NCBI RefSeq assembly: GCF_040947875.1
Contig: NZ_JBFRXN010000004.1
Location: 186,001 to 250,000 of the forward strand
Reading direction: 5' to 3'
Length of the DNA: 64,000 nucleotides
From: Pseudomonas sp. MYb118
Lineage (GTDB): Bacteria > Pseudomonadota > Gammaproteobacteria > Pseudomonadales > Pseudomonadaceae
Positions 54,078 to 63,383 of this stretch are shown piece by piece. Position 1 is the first letter of the stretch; every line of letters starts with the position of its first letter. Made by a program: the position numbers and the translations under genes. The notes beneath the pieces were generated by a model. It did not search any database and was not told the DNA's origin. It worked only from the letters and a program-made list of their open reading frames with translations.

Positions 54078-55724
54078 TTAGTGCTGACTGGCGCCCGAGG
54101 CGCCGATGCCAGTCATGGAACGGATGAACTGCGCCAGGTAACGACCGCGTTCGAGAGCGGCACGTGGCGAACGGTCGGTGACGGAAAACAGCCAGGCGCT
54201 GAAAAACGCCAGGCTCATGGAAAACAGCGCCGGGTTGGAGTACGGGAACAACGCCTTGTCGTGATGCAGGACGTTGACCCACACCGCCGGGCTCAGCACC
54301 AGCAGGACAATCGCCGAGACCAGTCCGGCCAGGCTGCCCAGCACCGCGCCGCGGGTGGTCAGGCCTTTCCAGTACATCGAGAGGAACAGCACCGGGAAAT
54401 TCACCGAGGCGGCGATGGCCAGCACCAGGCCGGAGAGGAAGGCGATGTTCTGCGATTCGAACAACAGGCCAAGGATGATCGCCAGCACGCCAATGCACAG
54501 GGTGGCGATGCGCGACATGCGCATTTCCTGCTGTTCGCTGGCCTTGCCTTTGCGGATCACGCAGGCGTACAGATCGTGGGACACCGCCGAGGCGCCGGAC
54601 AGCGCGAGGCCTGCAACCACCGCCAGGATGGTGGCGAACGCCACTGCCGAGATGAAGCCGAGGAACAGATTGCCGCCTACCGCCTGGGCCAGGTGCACGG
54701 CGACCATGTTGCCGCCGCCGATGATCGCGCCGCTGGCATCGCGGTACGCAGGCTCGGTGCCGACCATGACAATGGCGCCGAAGCCGACCACGATCAGCAG
54801 CAGGTAGAAGTAGCCGATGAAACCGGTGGCGTAGAACACGCTTTTGCGCGCTTCCTTGGCGTCGCTGACGGTGAAGAAACGCATCAGGATGTGCGGCAGG
54901 CCGGCGGTGCCGAACATCATCCCCAGCCCCAGGGAAATCGCGTCGACGGGGTTGGACAGCAAGCCGCCGGGCGCCATGATCGCCGTGCCTTTGGCGTGCA
55001 CGGCGGTGGCACCGGCGAACATCGCTTCAGTGCTGAAGCCGAAATGGCGGAGCACCATGAACGCCATGAAACTGGTGCCGAACAGCAGCATCACCGCCTT
55101 GATGATCTGCACCCAGGTGGTGGCGAGCATGCCGCCGAAGGTCACGTAGAACACCATCAGCACGCCGACCAGCATCACCGCATAGAGGTAGTCGATGCCG
55201 AACAGCAACTCGATCAGCTTGCCGGCGCCGACCATCTGCGCCACCAGGTACATCAGGGCCACGGTCAGCGTGCCGAACGCCGAGGTCAGGCGCACCGGGG
55301 TCTGTTCGAGGCGGTAGGAGACCACGTCGGCGAAGGTGTATTTGCCCAGGTTGCGCAGGCGTTCCGCGATCAGGAACAGAATGATCGGCCAGCCGGCCAG
55401 CACACCCAGGGCGTAGAGCAGGCCGTCGTAGCCATTGAGGAACATCATCGCGGAAATGCCGAGGAACGAGGCGGCCGAGATCATGTCACCGGCGATCGCC
55501 AGACCGTTCTGGAAACCGCTCATGCCGCCGCCGGCGGTGTAGAAGTCACTGGCGGACCGTGTGCGCAACGCCGCCCAACGGGTGACGCCGAGGGTGAACA
55601 GCACGAACACCAGGAACATGCCGATGGCGTTCCAGTTGAGCGGGCGGGCGGCGCCTTCGGCGGCAACCGCAAGGTCGGTGACCACGGCCAGCGGCAGCAG
55701 GAACAGTGCAAGCAGGCGGCTCAT
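54078..55724 (-). CDS. paaL: SSS-family cation/phenylacetate symporter
   Basis: A 548-residue sodium:solute symporter related to acetate permease ActP, with about 13 membrane segments (signal-like start, then [30 protein letters not shown], a family signature). Position between paaE-DUF485 and paaZ points to phenylacetate uptake (PaaL/PhaJ role), though acetate transport is not excluded by sequence. The ATG at 55724 overlaps the DUF485 stop (ATGA). Confidence 0.82.
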   Translation of the reverse strand: MSRLLALFLLPLAVVTDLAVAAEGAARPLNWNAIGMFLVFVLFTLGVTRWAALRTRSASDFYTAGGGMSGFQNGLAIAGDMISAASFLGISAMMFLNGYDGLLYALGVLAGWPIILFLIAERLRNLGKYTFADVVSYRLEQTPVRLTSAFGTLTVALMYLVAQMVGAGKLIELLFGIDYLYAVMLVGVLMVFYVTFGGMLATTWVQIIKAVMLLFGTSFMAFMVLRHFGFSTEAMFAGATAVHAKGTAIMAPGGLLSNPVDAISLGLGMMFGTAGLPHILMRFFTVSDAKEARKSVFYATGFIGYFYLLLIVVGFGAIVMVGTEPAYRDASGAIIGGGNMVAVHLAQAVGGNLFLGFISAVAFATILAVVAGLALSGASAVSHDLYACVIRKGKASEQQEMRMSRIATLCIGVLAIILGLLFESQNIAFLSGLVLAIAASVNFPVLFLSMYWKGLTTRGAVLGSLAGLVSAIVLLVLSPAVWVNVLHHDKALFPYSNPALFSMSLAFFSAWLFSVTDRSPRAALERGRYLAQFIRSMTGIGASGASQH

Positions 55725-56029
55725 CGGGCGCACTCCTGCTTGAGTTTGTCGTTCAGCGGGTCGATCACGTTGTTGGCGCGATAGACATAGAAACCGGTCA
55801 GCGCAAACGCCAGCACCACCATCACCACACCCACCAGCATGCCCACGGTGGTCACGCCGCCGCTCAGCGACTGGCCGAGGGTGGCCGGGGAGAACGCCAC
55901 CAGCAGGACAAAACCGAAATAGATCACCAGCATGATCAGCGACAGCGACCAGTAGAGCTTCTGCTTGCGGCGCACCAGTTGGATGAAATCCGGGTGCTGG
56001 TGGATGAGTTCGATGTCTTGTGGGGTCAT
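55721..56029 (-). CDS. DUF485 membrane protein
   Basis: A 102-residue inner-membrane protein with two membrane segments ([18 protein letters not shown] and [22 protein letters not shown]). DUF485 genes (YjcH type) usually precede ActP-like symporters and overlap them, as here. They probably act as an accessory subunit. The ATG at 56029 follows GAGAG. The ORF could be extended upstream only through REP sequence. Confidence 0.85.
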   Translation of the reverse strand: MTPQDIELIHQHPDFIQLVRRKQKLYWSLSLIMLVIYFGFVLLVAFSPATLGQSLSGGVTTVGMLVGVVMVVLAFALTGFYVYRANNVIDPLNDKLKQECAR

Positions 56030-56071
56030 GGCACGCTCTCTTTTTGTTTTTTTATGGGTGAAACACGATCC

Positions 56072-56167
56072 CCTGTAGGAGCGAGCTTGCTCGCGAATGC
56101 GGTGTGTCATTCAACTTTTACATCGACTGATACACCGCCATCGCGAGCAAGCTCGCTCCTACAGGGG
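56072..56167. repeat. REP pair between paaE and the DUF485 gene
   Basis: A forward REP (56072-56100, with an extra A giving CGCGAATG) and an inverted one (56138-56166) flank CATTCAACTTTTACATCGACTGATACACCG. They lie inside what is probably a single transcription unit and could weaken read-through from paaE to the transporter genes. Confidence 0.85.
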
Positions 56168-56185
56168 GCGGGTGATGCCTGTTTT

Positions 56186-57262
56186 TCAGAGCTGATCGAA
56201 ATCCAGCACCACCTTGTCGGTGATCGGGAAGGCCTGGCACGACAGCACGTAGCCGGCGGCGACTTCGTAGTCTTCCAGGGCGTGGTTGCTGTCCATTTCC
56301 ACTTCGCCTTCGATGACCTTGCACTTGCAGGTCGAGCACACGCCGGCCTTGCACGAGTAGGGCAGTTCGGCGCCCTGGGCGTTGCCGGCGTCGAGGATGC
56401 TCACGCTGTTGCGCGGCAGGTCGAAGGCCAGGGCGCGGCCGTCGCTGATGACGGTGATCTGGCTGACGGCGGCGTCCACCTGGCGGGCGGCTTCGCGGGC
56501 CTCGCGTTTTTGCTGGCTGCCGGCGGCGGCGAACAGTTCGAAGTGGATGCGCTCCGGCGCCAGGCCCTTGGCCTTGAGGCTGTCGCGCACGGTTTCGGTC
56601 ATTTCCTGCGGGCCGCAGATGAACGCCGCGTCCAGGGCCTTGACGTCGAGCCAGCGGGAAAACAGCTGCTCGCACTTGTCGGCGTTGATCCGGCCGTTGT
56701 ACAGGTCGACGTCCTGCTGCTCGCGGCTGAACACGAAGATCAGGTTCAGACGGTGCAGGTAGCGGTTCTTCAGGTCTTCGAGCTGTTCGCGAAACAAGGC
56801 GCCGGAGCTGGAGCGGTTGCCGTACAGCAGGGTGACGCGGCTGTGCGGCTCGGCTTCCAGGGTGGTCTTGATGATCGACAGGATCGGCGTGATGCCGCTG
56901 CCGGCCGCCACGGCCAGGTAGTTGCCATGGCGGGTGGGGTCCAGTTCGACACTGAAGTGCCCGGCCGGTGGCATCACCTCCAGGCAGTGCCCGGCCTTGA
57001 GCTGTTCGTTGGCAAAGGCGGAAAAACGCCCGCCGGCCACACGCTTGACCGCAATGCGCAGTTCACCGTCGTTGATGCCGGTGCAGATCGAGTACGAGCG
57101 CCGCACTTCCTCGCCGTCCAGTTGCGTGCGCATCACCAGGTGCTGGCCCTGGGTGAAGTGGAAGCTGTCCTGCAGCTCCTGCGGGATCTCGAAGGCGATG
57201 GACACCGCGTCACGGGTTTCGGCGCGCACGTCCTTGATGGTCAGGCTGTGAAATTTGCTCAT
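56186..57262 (-). CDS. paaE: Phenylacetyl-CoA epoxidase reductase PaaE
   Basis: A 358-residue iron-sulfur flavoprotein that passes electrons from NADPH to the PaaA subunit. Flavin binding RSYSICTG, NADP domain GSGITPILSIIKTTLE, and a C-terminal plant-type 2Fe-2S ferredoxin with CKAGVCSTCKC and a later Cys in VLSCQAFP. It starts 33 bp after paaD. Length equals that of E. coli PaaE (356). Confidence 0.95.
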   Translation of the reverse strand: MSKFHSLTIKDVRAETRDAVSIAFEIPQELQDSFHFTQGQHLVMRTQLDGEEVRRSYSICTGINDGELRIAVKRVAGGRFSAFANEQLKAGHCLEVMPPAGHFSVELDPTRHGNYLAVAAGSGITPILSIIKTTLEAEPHSRVTLLYGNRSSSGALFREQLEDLKNRYLHRLNLIFVFSREQQDVDLYNGRINADKCEQLFSRWLDVKALDAAFICGPQEMTETVRDSLKAKGLAPERIHFELFAAAGSQQKREAREAARQVDAAVSQITVISDGRALAFDLPRNSVSILDAGNAQGAELPYSCKAGVCSTCKCKVIEGEVEMDSNHALEDYEVAAGYVLSCQAFPITDKVVLDFDQL

Positions 57263-57295
57263 TGTTATTCTCCAGCTGAGGCGGGCATGGGCCGC

Positions 57296-57829
57296 TCAGA
57301 TGCACTTGAAATAGTCGAACGGCTCGCGGCAATCGACGCAGCGATACAAGGCCTTGCACGCGGTGGAGCCGAACTCGCTGAGCACCTCGGTGTGGGCGCT
57401 GCCGCATTGCGGGCACAGCACCTGCGGGCGTTCGCCGAGCAGGCTGCGCTTGCTGGTGCTGCCCTCGGGCGGCGCGATACCGTAGGCGCGCAGGCGCTCA
57501 CGGCCGCCAGCGCTGATCCAGTCGGTGGTCCAGGCCGGGGTCAACCGGCGCTCCAGTTGCGGCGCGCGGAAACCGGCCTGCTCCAGCGCGTCGCGGATGT
57601 CGCTCTCGATCACTTCGGTCGCCGGGCAGCCGGAGTAGGTCGGCGTGACCACCACGTGCAGATGGCCGGCCTGCCAGTCGAGGTCGCGCACGATCCCCAG
57701 GTCGACCACGCTGACCACTGGCACCTCCGGGTCCATGACCTCGGCCAGAATCGCCCAGGCCGCGCTCAGGTCGCCCGGTTGCGCCGCACGCGCACCCAGG
57801 TCGCTGGTGATCAGCTCACCAGGTTGCAT
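57296..57829 (-). CDS. paaD: PaaD, phenylacetyl-CoA epoxidase assembly factor
   Basis: A 177-residue MIP18-family protein. The domain (AAWAILAEVMDPEVPVVSVVDLGIVRDL, TPTYSGCPATEVIESDI) is followed by a C-terminal zinc-ribbon-like cluster (LCPQCGS, TACKALYRCVDC). It is thought to help assemble the metal or Fe-S parts of the epoxidase. The start overlaps the paaC end by 14 bases; the start is taken at MQPGEL, which has GAG-type purines upstream. Confidence 0.92.
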   Translation of the reverse strand: MQPGELITSDLGARAAQPGDLSAAWAILAEVMDPEVPVVSVVDLGIVRDLDWQAGHLHVVVTPTYSGCPATEVIESDIRDALEQAGFRAPQLERRLTPAWTTDWISAGGRERLRAYGIAPPEGSTSKRSLLGERPQVLCPQCGSAHTEVLSEFGSTACKALYRCVDCREPFDYFKCI

Positions 57830-58577
57830 CGGGGTACGCTCGTGGCAAAAACTGCATCTCGGCCAGCAGGATGCCCAGGTGCTCGGTGTGCAGGCCCTTG
57901 CGTGCGTTGAGGTAGAAGTAGTTCGCGGCGGCCGGGACGGGCAGGGTGGCGCTTTCGAAAATCGCTTCCACGCGGGCTTGCCAGGCGCTGGCGACAGTGG
58001 CGATGTCCGGGCTGATGCCGGCCTCGCACAGACGCTGTTCGCTGTCATCGGCGGCGAGCAGTTCCACGGTGAAACGCCAGACTTCCGGGATCGCCGCGAG
58101 CATGCGCTGGTGGCTTTCCTCGGTGCCGTCGCCCAGGCGCTCGACCCATTCGCTGGAGCGGCGCAGGTGATAGGTGACTTCCTTGACGGCCTTGGCGGCG
58201 ATCCCGGCGATGCGCTCATCGCTGGACTGACTCAGGCCCTGGAGCACCGGCAGGTGCCAGGCGTCGTAGAGGAACTGCTTGAGCATGGTCACCGCGAAGT
58301 CGCCGTTGGGTTGTTCCACCAGCAGCAGGTTGCGGTAGGCGCGCTCGTCGCGGCGGAACGCCAGGTGATCGGCGTCGCGGCCGTCAGCCAGCAGCTCGGC
58401 GGCGTATTCCAGCCAGTTGCGCGCCTGGCCGACGAGGTCGAGGCCGACGTTCATCAGCGCCAGTTCTTCTTCCAGCGCCGGGGCCTTGCCGCACCACTGG
58501 CACAGGCGCTGGCCCTGGATCAGGGCGCTGTCGCCCAGGCGCAGCAGGTATTCGATCAGATCGGTCTTGTTGTTCAT
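57816..58577 (-). CDS. paaC: Phenylacetyl-CoA epoxidase structural subunit PaaC
   Basis: A 253-residue ferritin-like subunit that pairs with PaaA. It keeps the four-helix fold (LALMNVGLDLVGQARNWLEY, FLYDAWHLPVL, KAVKEVTYHLRRSSEWV) but is non-catalytic. ATG 58577 with a GAGG site. It overlaps paaD by 14 bp and starts eight bases after paaB stops. Confidence 0.95.
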   Translation of the reverse strand: MNNKTDLIEYLLRLGDSALIQGQRLCQWCGKAPALEEELALMNVGLDLVGQARNWLEYAAELLADGRDADHLAFRRDERAYRNLLLVEQPNGDFAVTMLKQFLYDAWHLPVLQGLSQSSDERIAGIAAKAVKEVTYHLRRSSEWVERLGDGTEESHQRMLAAIPEVWRFTVELLAADDSEQRLCEAGISPDIATVASAWQARVEAIFESATLPVPAAANYFYLNARKGLHTEHLGILLAEMQFLPRAYPDATW

Positions 58578-58585
58578 GGTCGACC

Positions 58586-58867
58586 TCACATGTGCCCGAC
58601 TTCGGCCGGCAGCTCGTAGAAGCTGGCGTGGCGGTAGACCTTGTCGTCCGACGGGTCGAACAGCGGGTCTTTTTCATCCGGCGACGAGGCGGTGATCAGC
58701 GCGGACGGCACCACCCACAGGCTCACGCCTTCGCTGCGACGGGTGTAGAGCTCGCGCGCGTTCTCGATGGCCATGGTGGTGTCGGCGGCATGCACGCTGC
58801 CGACGTGCTTGTGGTTGAGGCCGTGCTTGCTGCGCACGAAGACTTCGAAGAGGGTCCACTCGGACAT
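58586..58867 (-). CDS. paaB: Phenylacetyl-CoA epoxidase subunit PaaB
   Basis: A 93-residue small protein (MSEWTLFEVFVRSKHGLNHK, AIENARELYTRRSEGVSLWV) of the PaaB family, which bridges PaaAC dimers. Length matches E. coli PaaB (95). A REP pair separates it from paaA. Confidence 0.95.
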   Translation of the reverse strand: MSEWTLFEVFVRSKHGLNHKHVGSVHAADTTMAIENARELYTRRSEGVSLWVVPSALITASSPDEKDPLFDPSDDKVYRHASFYELPAEVGHM

Positions 58868-58879
58868 TTCAGTTCTCCA

Positions 58880-58980
58880 CATCGGTTGCTCTGTGTAGGA
58901 GCGGGCTTGCCCGCGAGGCGGCCTCAAGGACAGTGGTGATTTCACTGCCGCCATCGCTGGCAAGCCAGCTCCTACACGCA
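58880..58980. repeat. Variant REP pair between paaA and paaB
   Basis: Two related palindromes (58890-58917 and 58950-58977), the second reading CATCGCTGGCAAGCCAGCTC, a divergent REP core. They lie inside the paaAB intergenic gap, so they are part of the operon mRNA. Confidence 0.82.
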
Positions 58981-58996
58981 GAGGGTTCTGGCCGGT

Positions 58997-59986
58997 TCAG
59001 GCGGCGTTCTTGTTTTGTTTTTTGCGGGCGTGGGCGACGGCGGCTTCGCGGACCCAGGCGCCGTCTTCAATGGCCTTGCGGCGCGTGGCGACGCGCTCGG
59101 TGTTGCATGGGCCGTTGCCCTTGAGCACTTCGTAGAACTCGCTCCACTGGATTTCGCCGAAGTCGTAGTGGCCGCGCTCGGCGTTCCACTTCAGGTCCGG
59201 GTCGGGGCAGGTGCAGCCCAGCAGTTCCAGTTGCGGGATGGTCTGGTCGATGAAGCGCTGGCGCAGTTCGTCGTTGCTCTGGCGCTTGATCTTCCAGGCC
59301 ATGGACTGGGCGCTGTTGGGTGAGTGTTCGTCGCTGGGGCCGAACATCATCAGCGATGGCCACCACAGGCGGTTGATCGCGTCCTGGACCATGTCCTTCT
59401 GCGCCTGGGTCCCTTCGCGCATCATGGTCAGGAGGATTTCGTAGCCCTGGCGCTGGTGGAAGCTCTCTTCCTTGCAGATGCGGATCATCGCCCGGGAGTA
59501 GGGACCGTAGGAGGTGCGCTGCAAAACCACCTGGTTGACGATGGCCGCGCCATCCACCAGCCAGCCCACCGCGCCCATGTCGGCCCAGTTCAGGGTCGGG
59601 TAGTTGAAGATGCTCGAGTACTTGGCCTTGCCGCTGTGCAGCTTGGCGATTTCCTCGTCGCGGTCGGCGCCCAGGGTTTCCATGGCGCTGTACAGGTACA
59701 GGCCGTGGCCGGCTTCGTCCTGGATCTTCGCCATCAGTTGCAGCTTGCGCTTGAGCGAAGGCGCACGGGTCACCCAGTTGCCTTCGGGCAGCATGCCGAC
59801 GATTTCCGAGTGGGCGTGCTGGGAAATCTGCCGGATCAACGTCTGGCGATAGGCATCCGGCATCCAGTTCTTGGCTTCGATCTTGATTTCCGAATCAATT
59901 TTTTCCTGGAAGGCGCGTTCCTGTTCGGACATCTCCGACAGGTCCTTGATGCGCTTGACGCCGGTTTCTACAAGCTGTGCGTACAT
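58997..59986 (-). CDS. paaA: Phenylacetyl-CoA epoxidase catalytic subunit PaaA
   Basis: A 329-residue di-iron monooxygenase subunit that epoxidises the ring of phenylacetyl-CoA. Two carboxylate-bridged metal motifs are visible: [14 protein letters not shown] then [13 protein letters not shown], and later [15 protein letters not shown]. It is first gene of paaABCDE with an inverted-repeat promoter region upstream. Length matches E. coli PaaA (309) plus a longer C-terminus rich in Ala/Lys. Confidence 0.95.
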   Translation of the reverse strand: MYAQLVETGVKRIKDLSEMSEQERAFQEKIDSEIKIEAKNWMPDAYRQTLIRQISQHAHSEIVGMLPEGNWVTRAPSLKRKLQLMAKIQDEAGHGLYLYSAMETLGADRDEEIAKLHSGKAKYSSIFNYPTLNWADMGAVGWLVDGAAIVNQVVLQRTSYGPYSRAMIRICKEESFHQRQGYEILLTMMREGTQAQKDMVQDAINRLWWPSLMMFGPSDEHSPNSAQSMAWKIKRQSNDELRQRFIDQTIPQLELLGCTCPDPDLKWNAERGHYDFGEIQWSEFYEVLKGNGPCNTERVATRRKAIEDGAWVREAAVAHARKKQNKNAA

Positions 59987-60032
59987 GGGGGTCTCCCGCC
60001 TTGAATCTGATCTAGGGCATGGAGAGATTTAT

Positions 60033-60094
60033 AAGCGATACAGAAATTAATATCAAACAGAAAATATCGTGTCGTATGTGTTTTTGTATCGCTT
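60033..60094 (-). promoter_or_regulatory. Candidate operator/promoter of paaABCDE
   Basis: A perfect 10-bp inverted repeat, AAGCGATACA (60033-60042) and TGTATCGCTT (60085-60094), flanks an AT-rich 42-bp centre with GATATT motifs. It lies about 50-110 bp upstream of the paaA ATG. It could bind a PaaX- or PaaR-like repressor acting on phenylacetyl-CoA. No such gene lies in the window. Confidence 0.5.
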
Positions 60095-60127
60095 TGGGAT
60101 GAGTGGTTGGTTTGAGCTATGCACCTG

Positions 60128-60226
60128 TCCCCTGTGGGAGCGAGCCTGCTCGCGATCGCGGTGGGTCAATCGACAGGGGTGTATCTGACACGACCTATCG
60201 CGAGCAGGCTCGCTCCCACAGGGGTT
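60128..60226. repeat. REP pair between paaK and paaA
   Basis: A forward REP (60129-60156) and an inverted REP (60196-60226) lie between the paaK terminator and the paaA promoter region. Confidence 0.88.
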
Positions 60227-60261
60227 GGCAGGGATTTTGTGGCGGGTGGGGTTACAGGCAG

Positions 60262-60291
60262 GCAAAAAAAAGCCCCGCAATCGCGGGGCTC
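60262..60291 (-). terminator. Intrinsic terminator after paaK
   Basis: On the minus strand AGCCCCGC pairs with GCGGGGCT around GATT, followed by seven or more T. It ends the paaH-I-J-K side of the cluster, so paaA must have its own promoter. Confidence 0.9.
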
Positions 60292-60304
60292 AAAGGTGCA
60301 GCAG

Positions 60305-61630
60305 TCATGCTTTCGGGCGATTGTCGATCACGTGGCAGGCCTTGCCTTCGGAGCGCTTGATCGAGTGGAACGGCTGCAGGACGATCCGCGAGCTGATGCC
60401 GATGTAGGTCTTGATGTGGCGGCTCAGTTCGGCGCAAACGGCCTTCTGCGCATCGTCGCCCAGGTGCTGGTGGTCGGCCTTGAGTTCGACGTGCACGTCG
60501 ACGCTGTCGAGGTTGCCATTGCGATACAAATGGATCTCGTAGCACTCGGCAAGCTGTTTGATTTTGAGCACCTGCTCCTCGATCTGCGTCGGGAACACAT
60601 TGACCCCACGGATGATCAGCATGTCGTCGCTGCGCCCGGTGATCTTGTCGATGCGCCGCATCGGCCGTGCGGTGCCCGGCAGCAGGCGCGTCAGGTCGCG
60701 GGTGCGGTAGCGGATCATCGGCAGGGCTTCCTTGCTCAGCGAGGTGAACACCAGTTCGCCCATCTGCCCGTCCGGCAGCACTTCACCGGTGACCGGGTCG
60801 ATGATTTCCGGGTAGAAGTGGTCTTCCCAGAGGGTCGGGCCGTCCTTGGTCTCGGCGCATTCCATGGCGACGCCCGGGCCCATGATTTCCGACAGGCCGT
60901 AGATGTCCAGCGCGGTGATGCCCAGGCGCTGTTCGATGGCGCTGCGCAGCTCGCCGGTCCACGGCTCGGCGCCGAAGATGCCCAGGCGCAGGGCCAGCTT
61001 GTGCGGGTCGATGCCCTGGCGCTCGAGCTCGTCGGCGATGTTGAGCATGTAGGACGGCGTGACCATGATGATGTCGGGCTGGAAATCCTTGATCAGTTGC
61101 ACCTGTTTCTCGGTCTGCCCGCCGGACATCGGGATCACCGTGCAGCCCAGGCGTTCGGCACCGTAGTGCGCACCGAGGCCGCCGGTGAACAGGCCGTAGC
61201 CATAGGAAATGTGCACCTTGTCGCCACGCCGGCCACCGGCCGCACGGATCGAGCGGGCAACCACATTGGCCCAGGTGTCGATGTCGTTCTGGGTGTAGCC
61301 GACCACGGTCGGTTTGCCAGTGGTGCCGCTGGAGGCGTGCAGGCGCACCACTTCCGGCATCGGCACGGCAAACATGCCGTAGGGGTAGTTGTCGCGCAGG
61401 TCGGACTTGGTGGTGAAGGGGAACTTCGCCAGGTCTTCCAGCGAGCGGATGTCATTGGGGTGCACGCCCAGGGCGTCGAAGCGCTGACGGTACAGCGGCA
61501 CGTTGTTGTAGGCGTGGCTCAGGCTCCAGCGCAGCCGGTCGAGCTGGTGGCTGCGCAGTTCGTCGATGCTGGCGGTTTCCAGCGGGTCCAGCACAGGATC
61601 AAGCACGGCTTTGGCTATTGGCATGTTCAT
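60305..61630 (-). CDS. paaK: Phenylacetate-CoA ligase PaaK
   Basis: A 441-residue ANL-superfamily ligase that makes phenylacetyl-CoA from phenylacetate, ATP and CoA. P-loop HASSGTTGKPTVVGYT, aromatic acid binding region SYGYGLFTGGLGAHYG, EPWTGELR, DIYGLSEIMGPGVAMEC and the hinge RSDDMLIIRGVNVFP are present. Two Mets near the start (61630, 61624); the first is used. Length matches E. coli PaaK (437). Confidence 0.95.
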   Translation of the reverse strand: MNMPIAKAVLDPVLDPLETASIDELRSHQLDRLRWSLSHAYNNVPLYRQRFDALGVHPNDIRSLEDLAKFPFTTKSDLRDNYPYGMFAVPMPEVVRLHASSGTTGKPTVVGYTQNDIDTWANVVARSIRAAGGRRGDKVHISYGYGLFTGGLGAHYGAERLGCTVIPMSGGQTEKQVQLIKDFQPDIIMVTPSYMLNIADELERQGIDPHKLALRLGIFGAEPWTGELRSAIEQRLGITALDIYGLSEIMGPGVAMECAETKDGPTLWEDHFYPEIIDPVTGEVLPDGQMGELVFTSLSKEALPMIRYRTRDLTRLLPGTARPMRRIDKITGRSDDMLIIRGVNVFPTQIEEQVLKIKQLAECYEIHLYRNGNLDSVDVHVELKADHQHLGDDAQKAVCAELSRHIKTYIGISSRIVLQPFHSIKRSEGKACHVIDNRPKA

Positions 61631-61729
61631 AACTTCACTCGAATTATTTTTGTGTTCCGGCCCCGCAGCAGCGAGGCTTTGAGTGCATGCGCCAAGGATA
61701 CCTCTCGGCTCCCCGGGAATCGCGGTTCT

Positions 61730-62941
61730 TTAGTCGGACAGTCGCTCGATGATCAGCGCGATGCCCTGGCCGACGCCGATGCACATGGTGCACAGGGCGT
61801 AGCGCCCCTGGCGTTCTTCCAGCTCGTGCAGGGCGGTGGTCACCAGGCGCGCGCCGCTCATGCCCAGTGGATGGCCCAGGGCAATCGCGCCGCCGTTGGG
61901 GTTGACCCGCGGGTCGGCGTCGCCAAGGCCCAACTCGCGCAGCACCGCCAGGCCTTGTGCGGCGAAGGCTTCGTTGAGTTCGATCACGTCCATGTCGGCC
62001 AGGCTCAGGTTGGCCAGTTCCAGCACCTTGCGGGTCGCCGGCACCGGGCCGATGCCCATGATGCGTGGTTCGACGCCGGCGGTGGCCATGGCGACCACCC
62101 GTCCGCGAGCCTTCAAGCCGTGACGCTTGGCCACTTCTGCGCTGGCCAGCAGCAGCGCACAGGCGCCGTCGTTGACCCCGGAGGCGTTGCCGGCCGTGAT
62201 ACTGCCGCCTTCGCGGAACGGCGTGCCGAGTTTCTGCAATTGCTCAAGGGTGGTGTCGCCACGCGGGTGCTCGTCGTGCTCGACGACCTTGGCCGGGCCC
62301 TTGCGCTGGGGGATCTCGACCGCAACGATTTCCCTGGCCAGGCGCCCGCTGGCCTGGGCGGCTGCGGCGCGTTGCTGGCTGCGCAGGGCAAAGGCGTCCT
62401 GGTCGGCGCGGGACACCTTGAACTGTTCGGCGACGTTCTCGGCCGTTTCCGGCATGGAGTCGATGCCCCAGGTCTTTTTCATCAGCGGGTTGACGAAGCG
62501 CCAGCCGATGGTGGTGTCGTACACCTGCGCGTCACGGGAAAACGCCTGCTCGGCCTTGCCCATGACCAGCGGTGCGCGGGACATCGACTCGACACCGCCC
62601 ACCAGCATCAGCCCGGCCTCACCGCAACGGATCGCCCGCGCCGCGCTGCCGATGGCGTCCAGGCCCGAACCGCACAGGCGGTTGAGGGTGGTGCCCGGCA
62701 CGCTGACCGGCAGCCCGGCCAGCAGCGCCGACATGCGTGCCACGTTGCGGTTGTCTTCGCCGGCCTGGTTGGCGCAGCCGTAGATCACGTCGTCGACGCT
62801 GTTCCAGTCCACCTGCGGATGGCGACGCAGCAGTTCGCGCAGCGGCACCGCGCCGAGGTCGTCGGCGCGCACGCTGCTCAAGGCGCCGGCGTAGCGACCG
62901 ATGGGGGTGCGCACCGCGTCGATGATCAAGGCATCATTCAT
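61730..62941 (-). CDS. paaJ: Acyl-CoA thiolase PaaJ (3-oxoadipyl / 3-oxo-5,6-dehydrosuberyl-CoA)
   Basis: A 403-residue thiolase that acts twice in phenylacetate breakdown: on 3-oxo-5,6-dehydrosuberyl-CoA and on 3-oxoadipyl-CoA. Active-site Cys90 in [11 protein letters not shown], the NEAFAAQ loop, GHPLG and a final [10 protein letters not shown]. It overlaps the paaI stop by eight bases. PcaF-type thiolases look similar, but the neighbourhood fixes the paa role. A gap of 99 bp separates it from paaK, with no visible terminator. Confidence 0.93.
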   Translation of the reverse strand: MNDALIIDAVRTPIGRYAGALSSVRADDLGAVPLRELLRRHPQVDWNSVDDVIYGCANQAGEDNRNVARMSALLAGLPVSVPGTTLNRLCGSGLDAIGSAARAIRCGEAGLMLVGGVESMSRAPLVMGKAEQAFSRDAQVYDTTIGWRFVNPLMKKTWGIDSMPETAENVAEQFKVSRADQDAFALRSQQRAAAAQASGRLAREIVAVEIPQRKGPAKVVEHDEHPRGDTTLEQLQKLGTPFREGGSITAGNASGVNDGACALLLASAEVAKRHGLKARGRVVAMATAGVEPRIMGIGPVPATRKVLELANLSLADMDVIELNEAFAAQGLAVLRELGLGDADPRVNPNGGAIALGHPLGMSGARLVTTALHELEERQGRYALCTMCIGVGQGIALIIERLSD

Positions 62942-63383
62942 TGGGAGTCTCCTGCGTCAGCACAGCGCCGCGCACTTTGTAGGATTTGCCGTGGAACAGC
63001 GCGATCAGCTGGCCCTGTTGGTTTTCAATGCGTACGTCGTAGTTGCCGGTGCGGCCGGAACGGCTCTGCTCGACACAATCGGCGGTCAGGGTGTCACCCA
63101 GGCGCGCCGGGGCGATGTAGTCGATGCTGCAGCCGATGGCCACCGTGGCCTCGTTGTAGCTGTTGCAGGCAAAGGCGAACGCCGAGTCGGCGAGGGCGAA
63201 CAGGTAGCCGCCATGGCAGGTGCCGTGGCCCTGGACCATGTCGTCGCGCACCGTCATGCCGACGCGGGCGCAGCCCGGGCCGGCGGACAGCAGGCGCATG
63301 CCCATGGCCTGGCTGGCGTTGTCGCGCTGGAACAGGGCTTGCGCGCAGGCACTGGCCAGGTTCATCGCTCCATGATTAGTCAT
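62934..63383 (-). CDS. paaI: Hydroxyphenylacetyl-CoA thioesterase PaaI
   Basis: A 149-residue hotdog thioesterase that rescues CoA from dead-end ring-hydroxylated intermediates. The active-site region [23 protein letters not shown] is clear. It overlaps paaH by eight bases at its start and paaJ by eight bases at its end, so translation is coupled. Confidence 0.93.
   Translation of the reverse strand: MTNHGAMNLASACAQALFQRDNASQAMGMRLLSAGPGCARVGMTVRDDMVQGHGTCHGGYLFALADSAFAFACNSYNEATVAIGCSIDYIAPARLGDTLTADCVEQSRSGRTGNYDVRIENQQGQLIALFHGKSYKVRGAVLTQETPNE

Noticed and set aside
60119..63379. A 1086-codon plus-strand frame across paaK, paaJ and paaI
   Set aside because: Antisense shadow of clear paa genes; begins in a REP.
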